DNA of 64,000 bases from Achromobacter sp. MFA1 R4 (GCF_900156745.1 NZ_LT707065.1:5406086-5470085); one strand, 5' to 3'. Shown: positions 18,582 through 29,703, counted from the stretch's first letter. The notes: generated by a model not told the origin, from the sequence alone. A program made the numbers and translations.

Positions 18582-19214
18582 ATGCACGCCACTCCCGGAA
18601 ACGTCTTCATGGTCGTCGCGCCCAGCGGCGCCGGCAAGTCCAGCCTCGTGAAGGCCCTGCTCGCCCAGGATCCTTCCATCCTGCTTTCCATTTCGTGCAC
18701 CACGCGCGCGCCCCGCCCGGGCGAAGCAGACGGCCGTGAATACCGGTTCGTGTCGACCGACGAATTCAAGCGCATGCGCGAAGCCCAGAACCTGCTGGAA
18801 TGGGCCGAAGTCCACGGCAATTTCTACGGCACCCCCCGCGATCGCATCGACGAGGCCACCAGCCAGGGCCGCGACGTGCTGCTTGAAATCGACTGGCAGG
18901 GCGCGCGCCAGGTGAGGCAGCGTTTCCCCGGCGCGATCGGCATTTTTGTGCTGCCGCCCTCCATCGACGAACTCGAAAGTCGGCTCAAGGCGCGCGGCCA
19001 GGATGCGCCGCAGGTCATCGCCCGCCGGCTGATGGCGGCGGGCGGCGAAATCGCCCACGCGCCTGAATGCGAATATGTTATTATTAATCAAGAATTTAGC
19101 GTAGCCTTGTCGGAACTGACCCAAATTGTCAGCGCCGCGCGGCTACGCTTTTCGTCTCAGGCCGCCCGGCACGCCGACTTGTTTGCCCAACTTGGCATCC
19201 CGGCCGAACACTGA
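18582..19214 (+). CDS. gmk: Guanylate kinase
   Basis: 210 residues. Phosphorylates GMP/dGMP with ATP. The P-loop [14 protein letters not shown], the GMP-binding [17 protein letters not shown] and [13 protein letters not shown], and the lid region are complete. The frame is open far upstream through the SDR antisense, but MHATPGNVF is the family start. First gene of gmk-rpoZ-spoT. Confidence 0.97.
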   Translation: MHATPGNVFMVVAPSGAGKSSLVKALLAQDPSILLSISCTTRAPRPGEADGREYRFVSTDEFKRMREAQNLLEWAEVHGNFYGTPRDRIDEATSQGRDVLLEIDWQGARQVRQRFPGAIGIFVLPPSIDELESRLKARGQDAPQVIARRLMAAGGEIAHAPECEYVIINQEFSVALSELTQIVSAARLRFSSQAARHADLFAQLGIPAEH

Positions 19215-19258
19215 GCCGAACGCATTCTCCCTCTCTTCCATCAGCACCAGGTGTCCTA

Positions 19259-19462
19259 ATGGCTCGCATTACCGTCGAAGACTGTCTGAATCAAATCCCC
19301 AACCGTTTCAAGCTCACGCTGGCCGCGACGTACCGTGCCCGTGAATTGGCGCAAGGCCATGCCCCGCGCCTGGACAGCAAAGACAAGCCCACGGTCACTG
19401 CACTGCGCGAAATCGCGGGCGGCCTCACCGGCGTGGAAATGCTGCGTAAAGTTCCCACCTGA
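19259..19462 (+). CDS. rpoZ: RNA polymerase omega subunit
   Basis: 67 residues. Starts [20 protein letters not shown] and contains [13 protein letters not shown] and [13 protein letters not shown], the standard omega sequence. Omega folds the beta' subunit and forms part of ppGpp site 1, which fits its fixed place before spoT. Spacing is 44 bp from gmk and 22 bp to spoT. Confidence 0.98.
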   Translation: MARITVEDCLNQIPNRFKLTLAATYRARELAQGHAPRLDSKDKPTVTALREIAGGLTGVEMLRKVPT

Positions 19463-19484
19463 TCACTGCCGGGGGGCTGCTAGC

Positions 19485-21779
19485 ATGGCTTTTCCCGGGC
19501 TGAAGTACGCTTCATCTGGTCTGCTTGCCGCACTGCGTGCCGGCTCCCGTCTCGGGCGCCGCACGGGCAAGAAAGACAAGAACTCCCCCACGCCACCGTC
19601 CGTCGCCGCGCAAGAAGCGGCGGACGCGACCGGATCTCCGGTCGCCTCGCTGGCGCCGCTGACCGAAATCATCGGCAGCTATCTCGACAAGAACGATGTA
19701 GAGCGCGTGCGCGAAGCCTATCGCTTCGCGGACCAGGCGCACCTGGGCCAGTTCCGCGCCAGCGGATCGCCCTACATCTCTCATCCCATCGCCGTCACGG
19801 AAATCTGCGCGGGCTGGAAGCTCGACGTCAACGCGCTGTCTGCCGCCCTGCTGCACGACGTGATGGAAGACCAGGGCATCGCCAAGCACGAGCTGGCCGA
19901 ACGATTCGGCCCCGAAGTCGCGGAACTGGTCGATGGCCTGTCCAAGCTGGACCGCCTGGATTTCGCCACCAAGGCGGAACAACAGGCTGAAAGCTTCCGG
20001 AAAATGCTGCTGGCGATGGCGCGCGACGTGCGCGTCATCCTCATCAAGCTGGCCGACCGGCTGCACAACATGCGCACGCTGGACGCGGTCAATCCCGAAA
20101 AGCGCCGCCGCATCGCCCGCGAGACCCTGGACATCTACGCGCCCATCGCGCACCGGCTGGGCCTGAACCTGCTGTTCCGCGAACTGCAGGACCTGTGCTT
20201 TGCCGCGATGTACCCCAACCGCTACCAGGTGCTGTACAAGGCCGTGCTGGCCGCGCGCGGCAATCGTCGCGAGGTCATCACCAAGATCGCCGATTCCGTG
20301 CGCGCCGCGCTGCCCGCCGCGGGCATCGAAGCCGAGGTCAGCGGCCGCGAAAAGACGCTGTTCGGCATCTACCGCAAGATGGTCGACCAGAAGAAGTCGT
20401 TCTCGGACGTGCTGGACATCTACGGTTTCCGGGTCGTGGTCCATACGCTGCCCGAGTGCTATCTGGCGCTGGGCACGCTGCACCAGTTGTTCCGCCCGGT
20501 GCCCGGCAAGTTCAAGGACTACATCGCCATCCCCAAGGTGAACGGCTACCAGTCCCTGCACACCACACTGGTCGGTCCCTACGGCACGCCGGTTGAATTC
20601 CAGTTCCGCACGCGCGACATGCATCATGTCGCGGAAGAAGGCGTGGCCTCGCACTGGCTGTACAAGGGCGCGGACCTGACGCTCAACGACCTGCAGAAGC
20701 GCACCCACCAGTGGCTGCAATCGCTGCTGGACATCCAGAGCCAGACCGGCGATTCCGGCGAATTCCTCGAACACGTCAAGGTCGACCTGTTTCCGGATGC
20801 CGTCTACGTGTTCACGCCGCGCGGCAAGATCATTTCGCTGCCCCGGGGCGCCACGCCGGTGGATTTCGCCTATGCGATCCACACCGACATCGGCAACCAG
20901 GCGGTGGCGGCCAAGGTCAACGGCGAGTTCGTCCCCCTGCGCACCGAACTGAGCAGCGGCGACACCGTGGAAATCGTCACGTCCCCGGCCTCGCGTCCCA
21001 ACGCGCAGTGGCTCAATTACGTGCGCACCGGCCGGGCGCGCTCCGAGATCCGGCACTACCTGCGCACGGTCAAGTACGAAGAGTCGGTCGCCTTTGGCGA
21101 GCGGCTGCTCGCCCAGGCGATGCAGGAGCTGCATATGCCCCTGCCCGCCACGGACGACCCGGCATGGCAGAAGCTGGCGCGCAGCACGGGCGCCAGCTCG
21201 CGCGAGGAAATCCTGGCCGACATCGGCTTGGGCAAGCGGCTGGCGGCGGTCGTCGCGCGCCGCTTCGCACCCGAGCACCAACTGGTCGCCACCACCGCCG
21301 CCGCGGTGGACGAACTGACCTCGGCGCGCAGCGCGCCCATCCTGATCCAGGGCAACGAAGGCCAGGCCGTGCAACTGGCCCCCTGCTGCGGCCCGCTGCC
21401 CGGCGACCCCATCGTGGCCGGGATGCGCATGGGCCATGGCCTGGTGGTGCATACCGCCGACTGCCCCGTGGCGATGCGCCAACGCCTGCGCGAACCCGAG
21501 CGCTGGATCAGCGTGGGTTGGGACGCGCAGACCGCCAAGCACCTGGCCACGCGCCTGGACATCGTCACGCGCAATGAACGCGGCGTGCTGGGACGGCTGG
21601 CGGCCGAAGTCACCGCCGCCGACGCCAACATCGTCCACGTCACGATGCATGATGATGCCGTCGCCACCGTGTCGCTGCACCTGACGATCCAGGTCGACAG
21701 CCGCAAGCACCTGGCCCAGGTCATCCGCGCGATCCGGCATGTGCCGCAGGTGCAGAAGATCGTTCGTGTGAAGGGCTGA
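19485..21779 (+). CDS. spoT: Bifunctional (p)ppGpp synthetase/hydrolase SpoT
   Basis: 764 residues. HD hydrolase domain (about 70-225) is intact with His100 and the HDVMED motif at 124-129; the synthetase domain contains YGFRVVVHTL and the KFKDYIAIPKVNGYQSLHTT loop, i.e. the basic RxKD-type version of bifunctional enzymes rather than the acidic ExDD of RelA. TGS (DLFPDAVYVFTPRGKII) and a C-terminal ACT domain (LDIVTRNERGVLGRLAAEV) follow. A Lys/Pro-rich N-terminal extension (about 20-55) precedes the catalytic part. Start at the ATG after a G-rich stretch. Confidence 0.96.
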   Translation: MAFPGLKYASSGLLAALRAGSRLGRRTGKKDKNSPTPPSVAAQEAADATGSPVASLAPLTEIIGSYLDKNDVERVREAYRFADQAHLGQFRASGSPYISHPIAVTEICAGWKLDVNALSAALLHDVMEDQGIAKHELAERFGPEVAELVDGLSKLDRLDFATKAEQQAESFRKMLLAMARDVRVILIKLADRLHNMRTLDAVNPEKRRRIARETLDIYAPIAHRLGLNLLFRELQDLCFAAMYPNRYQVLYKAVLAARGNRREVITKIADSVRAALPAAGIEAEVSGREKTLFGIYRKMVDQKKSFSDVLDIYGFRVVVHTLPECYLALGTLHQLFRPVPGKFKDYIAIPKVNGYQSLHTTLVGPYGTPVEFQFRTRDMHHVAEEGVASHWLYKGADLTLNDLQKRTHQWLQSLLDIQSQTGDSGEFLEHVKVDLFPDAVYVFTPRGKIISLPRGATPVDFAYAIHTDIGNQAVAAKVNGEFVPLRTELSSGDTVEIVTSPASRPNAQWLNYVRTGRARSEIRHYLRTVKYEESVAFGERLLAQAMQELHMPLPATDDPAWQKLARSTGASSREEILADIGLGKRLAAVVARRFAPEHQLVATTAAAVDELTSARSAPILIQGNEGQAVQLAPCCGPLPGDPIVAGMRMGHGLVVHTADCPVAMRQRLREPERWISVGWDAQTAKHLATRLDIVTRNERGVLGRLAAEVTAADANIVHVTMHDDAVATVSLHLTIQVDSRKHLAQVIRAIRHVPQVQKIVRVKG

Positions 21780-21807
21780 GGCCGGGCTCACGCTCTCCAG
21801 GCCAACC

Positions 21808-21839
21808 AAAGGCGTCCGGCCGTGCCGGGCGCCTTTTTT
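21808..21839 (+). terminator. Intrinsic terminator after spoT
   Basis: Stem AAAGGCG-t-CCGGC / GCCGG-g-CGCCTTT with a 3-base loop, followed by T6. It closes the gmk-rpoZ-spoT unit and stands 10 bases before the convergent ATPase stop. Confidence 0.9.
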
Positions 21840-21849
21840 CATGCCCGGG

Positions 21850-22578
21850 TCAGGCCACGTGCTGCAGAAAGTCCTTCAGGCGCTGGCTGGGGGGATTGTT
21901 CAGCAGTTCCTCGGGCGGACCGTCGTGCGCGATCTTGCCGGCGTCGATGAAAATGAGCCGGCTGCCGACCTTGCGCGCGAATTCCATTTCGTGCGTGACG
22001 ACCACCATGGTCATGCCCTCCTCGGCCAGGTCGCGCATGACCTGCAGCACCTCATGGCGCAGCTCGGGATCCAGCGCGGAGGTGGGCTCGTCGAACAACA
22101 TCAGCTTGGGCATGATCGCCAACGCGCGTGCAATCGCCACGCGCTGCTGCTGGCCGCCCGAAAGTTCGGCCGGATAGTGGTTCATGCGTTCGGCCAGCCC
22201 GACCTTGGCAAGCAACTCCCCGGCTAGCTTGCGCGCTTCCGCCCGGCTCTGGCCCCGTGTGTGCACCGGCCCGAACATGACGTTTTCCAGCGCCGTCATT
22301 TGCGGAAACAGATTGAACTGCTGGAACACCATGCCCGCCTCGCGCCGGATCTCGCGGATTTGCGCCGGATCCCCTTTCACGCTGAGGCCATCGACCAGCA
22401 GGTCGCCCTCGTTGATGGTCTCCAGCACGTTGATGCAGCGCAGGAATGTGGACTTGCCGGAGCCGGACGGCCCCACCACCACCACGACCTCGCCCGCATC
22501 GATGTTCAGCGAGATGCCATTTAGCACCGTCGAGTCGCCAAAGCGTTTGGTGACGTTATGGAATTCGATCATGCTCAT
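21850..22578 (-). CDS. glnQ: Polar amino acid ABC transporter ATPase (GlnQ type)
   Basis: 242 residues. Walker [11 protein letters not shown]-loop [11 protein letters not shown], signature [15 protein letters not shown], Walker [15 protein letters not shown] and switch VTHEM are complete. The [15 protein letters not shown] Q-loop region is typical of the GlnQ/HisP/AotP class. ATG overlaps the permease TGA by four bases (ATGA). With the binding protein upstream it forms an importer for a polar amino acid; glutamine is the likeliest by similarity but not proven. Confidence 0.9.
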   Translation of the reverse strand: MSMIEFHNVTKRFGDSTVLNGISLNIDAGEVVVVVGPSGSGKSTFLRCINVLETINEGDLLVDGLSVKGDPAQIREIRREAGMVFQQFNLFPQMTALENVMFGPVHTRGQSRAEARKLAGELLAKVGLAERMNHYPAELSGGQQQRVAIARALAIMPKLMLFDEPTSALDPELRHEVLQVMRDLAEEGMTMVVVTHEMEFARKVGSRLIFIDAGKIAHDGPPEELLNNPPSQRLKDFLQHVA

Positions 22579-23231
22579 AGGATGCGCATCCTCTTTTCGA
22601 CCAGATGCAGGGTCAACGCCATCAGGCCCGTGAGTATCAGGTAGATGATCGCGACGGCCGACCAGATTTCGACCGCGCGGAAATTGCTGGCCATGATTTC
22701 CTGTCCCTGCCGGGTCAGTTCGGCCACGCCGATCACGATGAAGAGCGACGAGTCCTTCAGGCTGATGATGCACTGGTTGCCCAGCGGGGGGATCATCCGC
22801 CGGAATGCGACCGGCCCGATGATGTGCAGCAGGATCTTGTGGAAAGGCAGCCCCATGGCCTGCCCCGCTTCCTTCAGCCCCTTGTGGACCGACAGCAGCG
22901 ACCCGCGCACGATTTCCGAGATGTAGGCGCCCGAATTGATGATGAGAGTGACGATGGCCGCCCATTCGGCGTCCACCCGGATGTCCGCCAGCAAGGGCAG
23001 CGCGAAATAGATGAACATGACCTGCACCACGATCGGCGTGCCGCGGATGACCGCGACATAGACCTGCGCAATGCCCGAGAGAATCGCGTTCCCGTAGGCC
23101 CGCGTCACGCCCGACAGCGCGCCAAGCAGGAAACCGCCCGCCAGGCCCCAGAACGTGATCTTGATGGTCATGAGCGTACCCGTCAGGAGATTGGGTAGCG
23201 CATCGTTGATTACAGCCCAGTCGAACTCCAC
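22575..23231 (-). CDS. glnP: Polar amino acid ABC transporter permease (GlnP type)
   Basis: 218 residues, about 5 membrane helices and the EAA-type loop [21 protein letters not shown]-terminal pattern [21 protein letters not shown] matches the HisM/GlnP group. GTG start chosen because a GGGGGAAG ribosome site precedes it; an in-frame ATG 13 codons earlier is less likely. Only one permease is present, so a homodimeric channel is expected. Confidence 0.9.
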   Translation of the reverse strand: MEFDWAVINDALPNLLTGTLMTIKITFWGLAGGFLLGALSGVTRAYGNAILSGIAQVYVAVIRGTPIVVQVMFIYFALPLLADIRVDAEWAAIVTLIINSGAYISEIVRGSLLSVHKGLKEAGQAMGLPFHKILLHIIGPVAFRRMIPPLGNQCIISLKDSSLFIVIGVAELTRQGQEIMASNFRAVEIWSAVAIIYLILTGLMALTLHLVEKRMRIL

Positions 23232-23305
23232 GATCTTCCCCCCTGGCGCGCGATGGCGCGCCCCTATCATGGCGCGGGCAACCGCGTAAGCGCGAAGACG
23301 GTGCC

Positions 23306-23336
23306 TGCGCCGGAAGCCGGCATTGCGGCCGGCGCC
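23306..23336 (-). other. GC-rich hairpin between binding-protein and permease genes
   Basis: Nested inverted repeats (GCGCCGG / CCGGCGC, with an inner GCCGG / CGGC pairing) occupy the 164-bp gap downstream of the binding-protein gene. Such hairpins often protect the upstream mRNA so that the binding protein is made in excess; this is inference. Confidence 0.4.
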
Positions 23337-23395
23337 GGCATGGTCCCGTCCCGCCTAGGCGGCGCGCCCGCGAAAAGTGCGGCTATCCGGGCCCG

Positions 23396-24145
23396 TCAGG
23401 GCTTCTTGCCGAACCACTTGGTGTAGATCGCGTCGTACTGGCCGTTGGCCTTGAGCGTGGCGAGCGCCTTGTTCACCTCGGGCACCAGCGGGCTGCCCTT
23501 GGGGAAGGCGATGCCGTAGAAGTCGCCGCTCTTGACCGACCCGACCACCTTCACGCGGCCCTTGCCGGCCGTGTTGGCGTAATACTGCACGTTGGGCGTG
23601 TCGTGCACCGCCGCATCCACGCGGCCGGTCGCCAGTTCCAGGTAGGCGTTGTCGATATTGGGGAACAACTTGAGCTTGGCGTCGGGGACCTGGGACCGCA
23701 GGAAGTCCACGGTGGCGGTGCCGGTTTTGACGGCCACGGTCTTGCCGGCCAGCGAGGCGGCATCCTTGATGTCGGTGTTCTTTTCGCCCACCAGGATGGC
23801 CAGGCCGCTTTCGTAGTAGGGATCGGAGAAATCGATGACCTTCTTGCGATCGTCGCGTATCGTGATGCCAGCCAGCGCCGCGTCGATGTTCTTGGTCTGC
23901 AGGCCGGGGATGATGCCGGCGAAGTCCATCGGTTGCAGCTTGTACTTGAGGTTGAGTTCCTTGGCGATGGCCGCCCAAAGATCCACGTCGAATCCGGTAT
24001 AGGTATTGCCCTGCTTGAATTCGAACGGCACGAAAGCGGTATCGGTGGCGACCACCAATTCCTTGCCCTGGGCCTGCACGGCCGAAGCGCCGGTCAGGGC
24101 GAGGGACAGGCCGACCAGTGCGGCGGCGACTTTACGCTTGATCAT
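23396..24145 (-). CDS. glnH: Periplasmic polar amino acid binding protein (GlnH type)
   Basis: 249 residues with a signal peptide (about 1-24, cleaved after VQA). SBP family 3: [29 protein letters not shown], the ligand loop [21 protein letters not shown] and [22 protein letters not shown] are typical of GlnH. An AGGAG precedes the [10 protein letters not shown] start. First gene of the transporter unit. I found no sigma-54 or NtrC site upstream, so nitrogen control is not supported here. Confidence 0.9.
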   Translation of the reverse strand: MIKRKVAAALVGLSLALTGASAVQAQGKELVVATDTAFVPFEFKQGNTYTGFDVDLWAAIAKELNLKYKLQPMDFAGIIPGLQTKNIDAALAGITIRDDRKKVIDFSDPYYESGLAILVGEKNTDIKDAASLAGKTVAVKTGTATVDFLRSQVPDAKLKLFPNIDNAYLELATGRVDAAVHDTPNVQYYANTAGKGRVKVVGSVKSGDFYGIAFPKGSPLVPEVNKALATLKANGQYDAIYTKWFGKKP

Positions 24146-24312
24146 GAAACTCTCCTCTTGGGGAGCGCCAGGCACCCCGGGGCTGTTGTAAGGGCATGAT
24201 TCCTGGGCTGAGCCGGGTTCGCCGGGCCAGCTTATCGACGATCTTAACGCATCAGTCCCCGCCGGGCGGGCGGGAGAAAACTTACAATCCGCGAGACATC
24301 CGGAGGATTCCC

Positions 24313-25347
24313 ATGGCTTACAAGTACCTACGTATCGCCGGAAACCGCCGCCAGGTAGGCCAGGCGCTGGGCAGGCTGGCCCGCCCGATCATGGCGACCT
24401 ACCTGGAGCAGAGCGCAACCTGGGAAGCGCTGCGGCCATGGCGCGGGCATCCCTTCGTGGACGACCTGGCGCAACAGGCGCAGGCCGCCCTGCCGCTGAT
24501 CTGGGAAGAACTCGAGGGAATGGCCGAGGGCCTGCGCATGCCGATCAAGGACGTGCTGCTGTGGCACTGCCGCGGAGATCTGCTCCACAGCGCCACGGAC
24601 GGCTGCACCTCGGTGGCCTTGCGCACCGCCGACGGCGCGCGCTGGATCGGCCACAACGAAGACGGCGATCCGTATCTGTATGGCCGTTGCCATCTGGTGG
24701 ACGTCGCCCTGGATGACGCGCCGGGCTATCTCAGCTTCTACTATCCCGGCTCGCTGCCCGGGCACACTTTTGCCGCCAACCGGGCGGGGCTGGTGCAGAC
24801 CATCAACAATCTGCGCACGCGGCAGCGGCATACGGGCGTGCCGCGCATGTTCCTGGCGCGCGCGGTCCTGGACTGCGCGACCCTGGACGAGGCGGTGGCG
24901 TTGCTGCGCGACCTGCCCCATGCCGGCGGCTTTCACCACACGCTGGGCGCGGCCACGGACGCGCGCCTGCTGAGCGCCGAAGTCACCCCCGGCTCGGTGT
25001 CGATACTGGAAATCGGCCGACGCTACGGGCACGCCAACCATATGGTGCACGCCGACACCCGCGGCCAGCCGCAGATCGTCACCGATTCGTCGCGGGCCCG
25101 GCAGAACCGGATCGAAGGACTGGTGGATGGGTGGTCCCCGGAGTCGGGCAGCGCCGACATGCTTGCCGCGCTGCTCGACACCGAGGGCGCCCTGCCGATC
25201 CTGCGGACCGCGCGGGATGATCCCGACGACGAGAACACCCTGGCGACCGCCCTGTTCGAGATCACGGACGATGCCGTGGTCCTGCGCGTGCACGACCGCA
25301 AGGCGCGAGCGGATATCGCGCTGGACGTGATGTCCGATCCCGACTGA
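24313..25347 (+). CDS. C45-type Ntn hydrolase (acyl-CoA:6-APA acyltransferase family)
   Basis: 344 residues. The segment DGCTSVALR followed by [10 protein letters not shown] matches the nucleophile region of peptidase C45/AAT proteins, in which autocleavage before Cys (about residue 97) exposes an N-terminal nucleophile; the NNLR motif later also fits. The family includes penicillin acyltransferase and many N-acyl amide hydrolases of unknown substrate. GGAGG stands before the ATG and a -10-like TACAAT lies at 24283-24288. Convergent with the hydantoinase gene. I infer an amide hydrolase or acyltransferase, substrate unknown. Confidence 0.8.
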   Translation: MAYKYLRIAGNRRQVGQALGRLARPIMATYLEQSATWEALRPWRGHPFVDDLAQQAQAALPLIWEELEGMAEGLRMPIKDVLLWHCRGDLLHSATDGCTSVALRTADGARWIGHNEDGDPYLYGRCHLVDVALDDAPGYLSFYYPGSLPGHTFAANRAGLVQTINNLRTRQRHTGVPRMFLARAVLDCATLDEAVALLRDLPHAGGFHHTLGAATDARLLSAEVTPGSVSILEIGRRYGHANHMVHADTRGQPQIVTDSSRARQNRIEGLVDGWSPESGSADMLAALLDTEGALPILRTARDDPDDENTLATALFEITDDAVVLRVHDRKARADIALDVMSDPD

Positions 25348-25370
25348 ACGGGACCGGACACCCGCCCGGA

Positions 25371-28300
25371 TCACAGCGTGCCGTAACCCCCGCCTCCCGG
25401 CGTTTCGACGACGAACACATCGCCCGGGTGCAGTTGCGCGCTGTCCTGCGGGCCGAGTTCCTCGATGGTGCCGTCCACGCGCTCGACCGAGTTGCGCCCC
25501 ATCGCGCCGGGCTGCCCGCCGGCCAGGCCGAACGGGGCGTAACGCCGGTTGTTCGACAGGATGGCCGCGGTCATGTCTTCCAGGAAGCGGATGCGGCGCA
25601 CGCCGCCGTCGCCCCCTGGATACCGGCCCTTGCCGCCCGAACCCTTGCGGATCTCGTAGGATTCCAGCCGCACCGGGAAGCGGAACTCCAGCACTTCGGG
25701 ATCGGTCAGGCGCGAGTTCGTCATGTGCGCCTGGACCACCGACGTGCCGGCAAAGCCCTCGTCATGCGGACCGGCCGCGTCGATGCGCACCGGGCCCGCG
25801 CCCGTGCCGCCCGAGATGGTCTCGTAGTACTGATGGCGCGCGTTGCCGAACGTGAAGTTGTTCATCGTGCCCTGGCTGGCCGCCAGCACGCCCAGCGCGC
25901 CATACAGCGCGTTGACGATGCACATGGACGTTTCCACGTTGCCCGCGACCACCGATGCCGGCGGGTTCGGACGGAGCATCGAGCCTTCCGGCAGGATGAT
26001 GGACAGCGGCACCAGGCAGCCGTCGTTCAGCGGGATGTCGTCGTTGACCATGGTGCGGAAGACGTACAGCACCGCCGCCACCGCGATCGCCCCGGGCGCG
26101 TTGAAGTTGTTGTCCAACTGCGGCGACGTGCCGGTGAAGTCGACCACGGCGCTGCGCGCCTCGGTGTCCACGCGCACGGCCACCCGGATGACCGCGCCGT
26201 TGTCCAGCGGGTATTCGTAGCTGCCGTCCTTGAGCACCGAGATCACGCGGCGCACCGCCTCTTCCGCGTTGTCCTGCACGTGCCCCATGTAGGCGCGCAC
26301 GACGTCCAGGCCGAAGTGGTCGCACATGCGCAGAAGCTCTTGCACGCCCTTTTCGTTGGCGGCGATCTGCGCATGCATGTCGGCGATGTTCTGGTCCGGA
26401 TTGCGCGCCGGCCAGCGGCCCGACCCCAGGATCTGGCGGGCGGCCTCTTCCCGGAACTCGCCGTTCTTGACGAGCTGGAAATTGGTGAACAGCACGCCCT
26501 CGTCTTCCACGGTCTTGGAATCCGGCGGCATGGAGCCCGGCGTGGTCCCGCCGATGTCGGCGTGGTGGCCGCGCGAGCCCACATAGAACAGGATCTCGCG
26601 CCCCGCCTTGTCGAACACGGGCGTAATGACCGTGACGTCCGGCAGGTGCGTGCCCCCGTGGTAGGGGTCGTTCACGACGTAGGCGTCGCCCGGCATCATG
26701 CGGCCGGCGTTGGCGTTCATGACCGTGCGCACCGATTCGCCCATGGAACCCAGGTGCACCGGCATGTGGGGCGCATTGGCGATCAGGCGCGCCTGCGCAT
26801 CGAAGATGGCGCAGGAAAAGTCCAGGCGCTCCTTGATGTTGACCGAGTACGCCGTGTTCTGCAGGCGGTAGCCCATCTGTTCGGCGATCGACATGAAGAG
26901 ATTGTTGAAGACCTCCAGCATGACGGGGTCGGCCTGCGTTCCGACCTTGCGGCGCTCGGGACGCGCTTCCACGCGGCGGATCACGAAGTGGTCCTGCGCG
27001 GTCAGCTCGGCCTGCCAGCCGGGTTCCACGACCGTGGTCTGGTTGGGCTCGGAAATGATGGCCGGGCCGGGGACCACGTCGCCGCCGGCCATGTCTTCGC
27101 GCACATAGAGCGGCGTATCGCGCCAGGCGCCCGCGCTGTACATGCTGACCACGCGGCGCGATTGCAGCGCGCCGTCGCGGGCGCGCGCCGTCGCTGCCTC
27201 GCCCACGCGTTCGCCCCCGCCCGTCGCCTCGACCGAAATGGTCTCGACCACGAGTTCGCGGTTGGGCATCAGGAACGAATAGCGCTGGCGATAGGCGGCC
27301 TCGAAATCGTGGCGGGCCTGCGCGAGGTCGGTGAACGCCACTTCCAGCGCCGTATCCGTGCCGCGGTACTTCAGGTGCAGGCGGCGCTGCACGCCGATGT
27401 CGGCCTCGGCCACATGCTGGCGGCGCAGTTCGCCGACGGCCTGGCTTGCCAGGACGTCCAGCTCTTCCTTCAGCTCGCTCATCAGGGCCGCGTCCAGCAC
27501 CTTTTCGACGGTCTTCTGGCGCATGTCCGTCTGGTCGGCCAGGCCCATGCCATAGGCCGACAGCACGCCGCCCAGCGGGTGGGCAAAGACGGTCGTCATG
27601 CCGAGCGCGTCGGCCACCAGGCAGGCATGCTGCCCGCCGGCGCCGCCGAACACGGTCAGCGCGTATTCGGTGACGTCATGGCCGCGCTGCACCGAGATGC
27701 GCTTGATGGCTTCGGCCATGTTGCCCACCGCGATCTCGAGGAAACCCTCGGCCAGTTGTTCGGGCGACATCTCGCGGCCCGTGGCGGCGCGGACCTCGGC
27801 GGCCATCGCGGAAAAACGTTCGACCACGGCGTCGCGGTCCAGGGGCTCGTTGGCTTCGGGTCCGAACACCTTGGGGAAGAAATCGGGCTGGATCTTGCCC
27901 AGCAGGACATTGCAGTCCGTCACCGCGAGCGGACCGCCCCGGCGATAGCAGGCCGGACCGGGATTGGCGCCCGCCGAATCCGGCCCGACGCGCAGCCGCG
28001 CGCCGTCGAAATGCAGGATGGAGCCGCCGCCGGCCGCGACCGTATGGATGCTCATCATGGGCGCGCGCATGCGCACGCCGGCCACCTGGGTCTCGAACTC
28101 GCGCTCGAACTCGCCCGCGTAATGCGACACATCGGTCGACGTGCCGCCCATGTCAAAGCCGATCACCTTCGGGAAGCCGGCGATCTCGCTGGTGCGCACC
28201 ATGCCGACGATGCCGCCCGCCGGGCCCGACAGGATCGCGTCCTTGCCGCGGAAACGATGCGCGTCGGTCAGGCCGCCGCTGGATTGCATGAACATCAGGC

Positions 28301-28994
28301 GGATGCCGGGCAGTTCGCCGGCAACCTGGTCCACATAGCGCTTGAGGATGGGCGACAGGTAGGCGTCCACCACGGTCGTGTCGCCGCGCGAGACGAACTT
28401 GATCAGCGGGCTGACCTCGTGCGAGACGGACACCTGCGTGAAGCCGATGTCGTGCGCGATGCGCGCGGCCTGCTGTTCGTGGCCGGTGGCATGCCAGGCA
28501 TGCATGAAGACGATGGCGACGGCGCGGATGCCGCTGTCGTACGCGGCCTGCATGTCCTTGCGCAGACCGGCTTCATCCAGCGGACGGATCACCTCGCCGT
28601 CGGCCGCGACGCGCTCGTCCGCTTCGATGACGGACTCGTACAGCATCTCGGGCAGCAGCACATTGCGGTCGAAGAGCCGCGGGCGGTTCTGGTAGGCGAT
28701 GCGCAGCGCGTCGCGAAAGCCCCGCGTGGTCACGAGCAAGGTGCGCTCGCCCTTGCGTTCGAGCAGCGCGTTGGTGGCCACGGTGGTGCCCATCTTCACG
28801 CACTCGACCTGATCGGCGGGCACCGGCTGGCCGGGCGCGATGCCCAGCAGCTTGCGTATGCCCGCGACTGCGGCGTCGCGATACTGCTCGGGGTTTTCCG
28901 ACAGCATCTTCGCCGTGGTGGTCGTGCCATCGGGGCGGCGCGCCACGATGTCGGTGAAGGTGCCCCCACGGTCAATCCAGAATTGCCACTTCAT
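25371..28994 (-). CDS. Fused hydantoinase A/B (5-oxoprolinase-type)
   Basis: 1207 residues, one chain carrying both halves. HyuA part (about 1-700): nucleotide-fold motif [22 protein letters not shown] and [12 protein letters not shown]. HyuB part (about 715-1207): [34 protein letters not shown] and [20 protein letters not shown]-dependent opening of a cyclic amide, as with 5-oxoproline or hydantoins, is the family reaction; the substrate here is inferred only. Start at [10 protein letters not shown]. It is 88 bp after the MarR-like gene on the same strand. Confidence 0.9.
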   Translation of the reverse strand: MKWQFWIDRGGTFTDIVARRPDGTTTTAKMLSENPEQYRDAAVAGIRKLLGIAPGQPVPADQVECVKMGTTVATNALLERKGERTLLVTTRGFRDALRIAYQNRPRLFDRNVLLPEMLYESVIEADERVAADGEVIRPLDEAGLRKDMQAAYDSGIRAVAIVFMHAWHATGHEQQAARIAHDIGFTQVSVSHEVSPLIKFVSRGDTTVVDAYLSPILKRYVDQVAGELPGIRLMFMQSSGGLTDAHRFRGKDAILSGPAGGIVGMVRTSEIAGFPKVIGFDMGGTSTDVSHYAGEFEREFETQVAGVRMRAPMMSIHTVAAGGGSILHFDGARLRVGPDSAGANPGPACYRRGGPLAVTDCNVLLGKIQPDFFPKVFGPEANEPLDRDAVVERFSAMAAEVRAATGREMSPEQLAEGFLEIAVGNMAEAIKRISVQRGHDVTEYALTVFGGAGGQHACLVADALGMTTVFAHPLGGVLSAYGMGLADQTDMRQKTVEKVLDAALMSELKEELDVLASQAVGELRRQHVAEADIGVQRRLHLKYRGTDTALEVAFTDLAQARHDFEAAYRQRYSFLMPNRELVVETISVEATGGGERVGEAATARARDGALQSRRVVSMYSAGAWRDTPLYVREDMAGGDVVPGPAIISEPNQTTVVEPGWQAELTAQDHFVIRRVEARPERRKVGTQADPVMLEVFNNLFMSIAEQMGYRLQNTAYSVNIKERLDFSCAIFDAQARLIANAPHMPVHLGSMGESVRTVMNANAGRMMPGDAYVVNDPYHGGTHLPDVTVITPVFDKAGREILFYVGSRGHHADIGGTTPGSMPPDSKTVEDEGVLFTNFQLVKNGEFREEAARQILGSGRWPARNPDQNIADMHAQIAANEKGVQELLRMCDHFGLDVVRAYMGHVQDNAEEAVRRVISVLKDGSYEYPLDNGAVIRVAVRVDTEARSAVVDFTGTSPQLDNNFNAPGAIAVAAVLYVFRTMVNDDIPLNDGCLVPLSIILPEGSMLRPNPPASVVAGNVETSMCIVNALYGALGVLAASQGTMNNFTFGNARHQYYETISGGTGAGPVRIDAAGPHDEGFAGTSVVQAHMTNSRLTDPEVLEFRFPVRLESYEIRKGSGGKGRYPGGDGGVRRIRFLEDMTAAILSNNRRYAPFGLAGGQPGAMGRNSVERVDGTIEELGPQDSAQLHPGDVFVVETPGGGGYGTL

Positions 28995-29082
28995 AGGTAT
29001 CCTCGAAAACAAGAGGCCGCCGGGGCGCGCTCGGCCACGGTCGGGTTGCGGATGGATCGGGGCCTTGCCCCGCGTATTGGAA

Positions 29083-29592
29083 TCAGAGAGAGGTCGCGGC
29101 ACGCGCCGCCTGGTCATACAGTCCGGACAACGCGCGCAGCGTGTGCGCCAACTGGCGGCTGAATTCCAGCCCGCCCCCGCCTGGCGCGTCCAGGCCGGCG
29201 GTCAGGCACTGCTCGCGGATTTCTCCGTAGCGCTTCAGAATCGCCGCGCCCTCGGGTGTGACGCTGTAGAAGACTTCCTTGCTGCTGCGCTCGCCGCGCA
29301 CCACGCCCAGCCGGTCCAGCTTTTTCAGCGCATAGCTGACGACGTGGGTGTCTTCCACGTTGAGCGTGAAACAGATGTCGGCCAGCTTCTTGGGCCGCTG
29401 ACGGTGGTAGACGTGGTGGAACACCATGACGTCGGTAGGCGTCAGGTCCGGCAGGCCGGCAGCCGCCATGCAGCGCACGGTCCAGCGATCGAACGCATGG
29501 CCGGCGATCATCAGGCCGAATTCCACTTCGGAAAGATCTGGCGCGCTACCGCCAGCCAGATGAGCCGATGACGCAATCAACGCAGAGGACAT
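29083..29592 (-). CDS. MarR-family winged-helix regulator
   Basis: 169 residues from the ATG giving [15 protein letters not shown]. The winged HTH covers about 50-130 ([29 protein letters not shown], then the wing [14 protein letters not shown]). An ATG 19 codons upstream (29649) is in frame, but a promoter with -10 at 29631-29636 and a dyad overlapping that ATG put it upstream of the transcription start, so I prefer 29592. Placed just before the hydantoinase gene, it likely controls that gene and itself. Confidence 0.85.
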   Translation of the reverse strand: MSSALIASSAHLAGGSAPDLSEVEFGLMIAGHAFDRWTVRCMAAAGLPDLTPTDVMVFHHVYHRQRPKKLADICFTLNVEDTHVVSYALKKLDRLGVVRGERSSKEVFYSVTPEGAAILKRYGEIREQCLTAGLDAPGGGGLEFSRQLAHTLRALSGLYDQAARAATSL

Positions 29593-29624
29593 AGGAGCCA
29601 GGACCCGAAAGCCAAGTTTATCTG

Positions 29625-29659
29625 GATGAAATACTAATAATTTATCCATATTTCATCAA
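29625..29659 (-). promoter_or_regulatory. Promoter and dyad operator of the MarR-hydantoinase unit
   Basis: Minus strand: -35 TTGATG (29654-29659), 17 bases, -10 TAGTAT (29631-29636). A perfect 9-bp inverted repeat GATGAAATA / TATTTCATC (29625-29633 and 29649-29657, 15-base spacer) covers both hexamers, which is what an autorepressor operator would do. The stretch is strongly AT-rich against the genome background. Confidence 0.65.
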
Positions 29660-29680
29660 TAAAAAATAAGGCGTGGCCGT

Positions 29681-29703
29681 AAAAAATCCCTCGCTTCGAG
29701 GGA
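29681..29703 (-). terminator. Intrinsic terminator of nudC
   Basis: On the minus strand, TCCCTCG-AAG-CGAGGGA is followed by six T. It lies about 90 bases past the nudC stop and upstream of the MarR promoter, separating the two units. Confidence 0.85.

Noticed and set aside
19512-21842. A 776-codon minus-strand frame opposite spoT
   Set aside because: Compositionally odd and without domains; spoT with all four domains occupies the plus strand.
24146-24312. NtrC/sigma-54 control of the GlnH-type transporter
   Set aside because: The only similar stretch (TGGCGC) lacks the TTGC half at the right distance, and no TGCACC dyad is present.
25428-29162. A 1244-codon open frame on the plus strand opposite the hydantoinase gene
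   Set aside because: Its His/Arg/Val/Gly-rich product has no motif, and the minus-strand frame encodes a clear HyuA/HyuB protein; long antisense frames are normal in GC-rich DNA.
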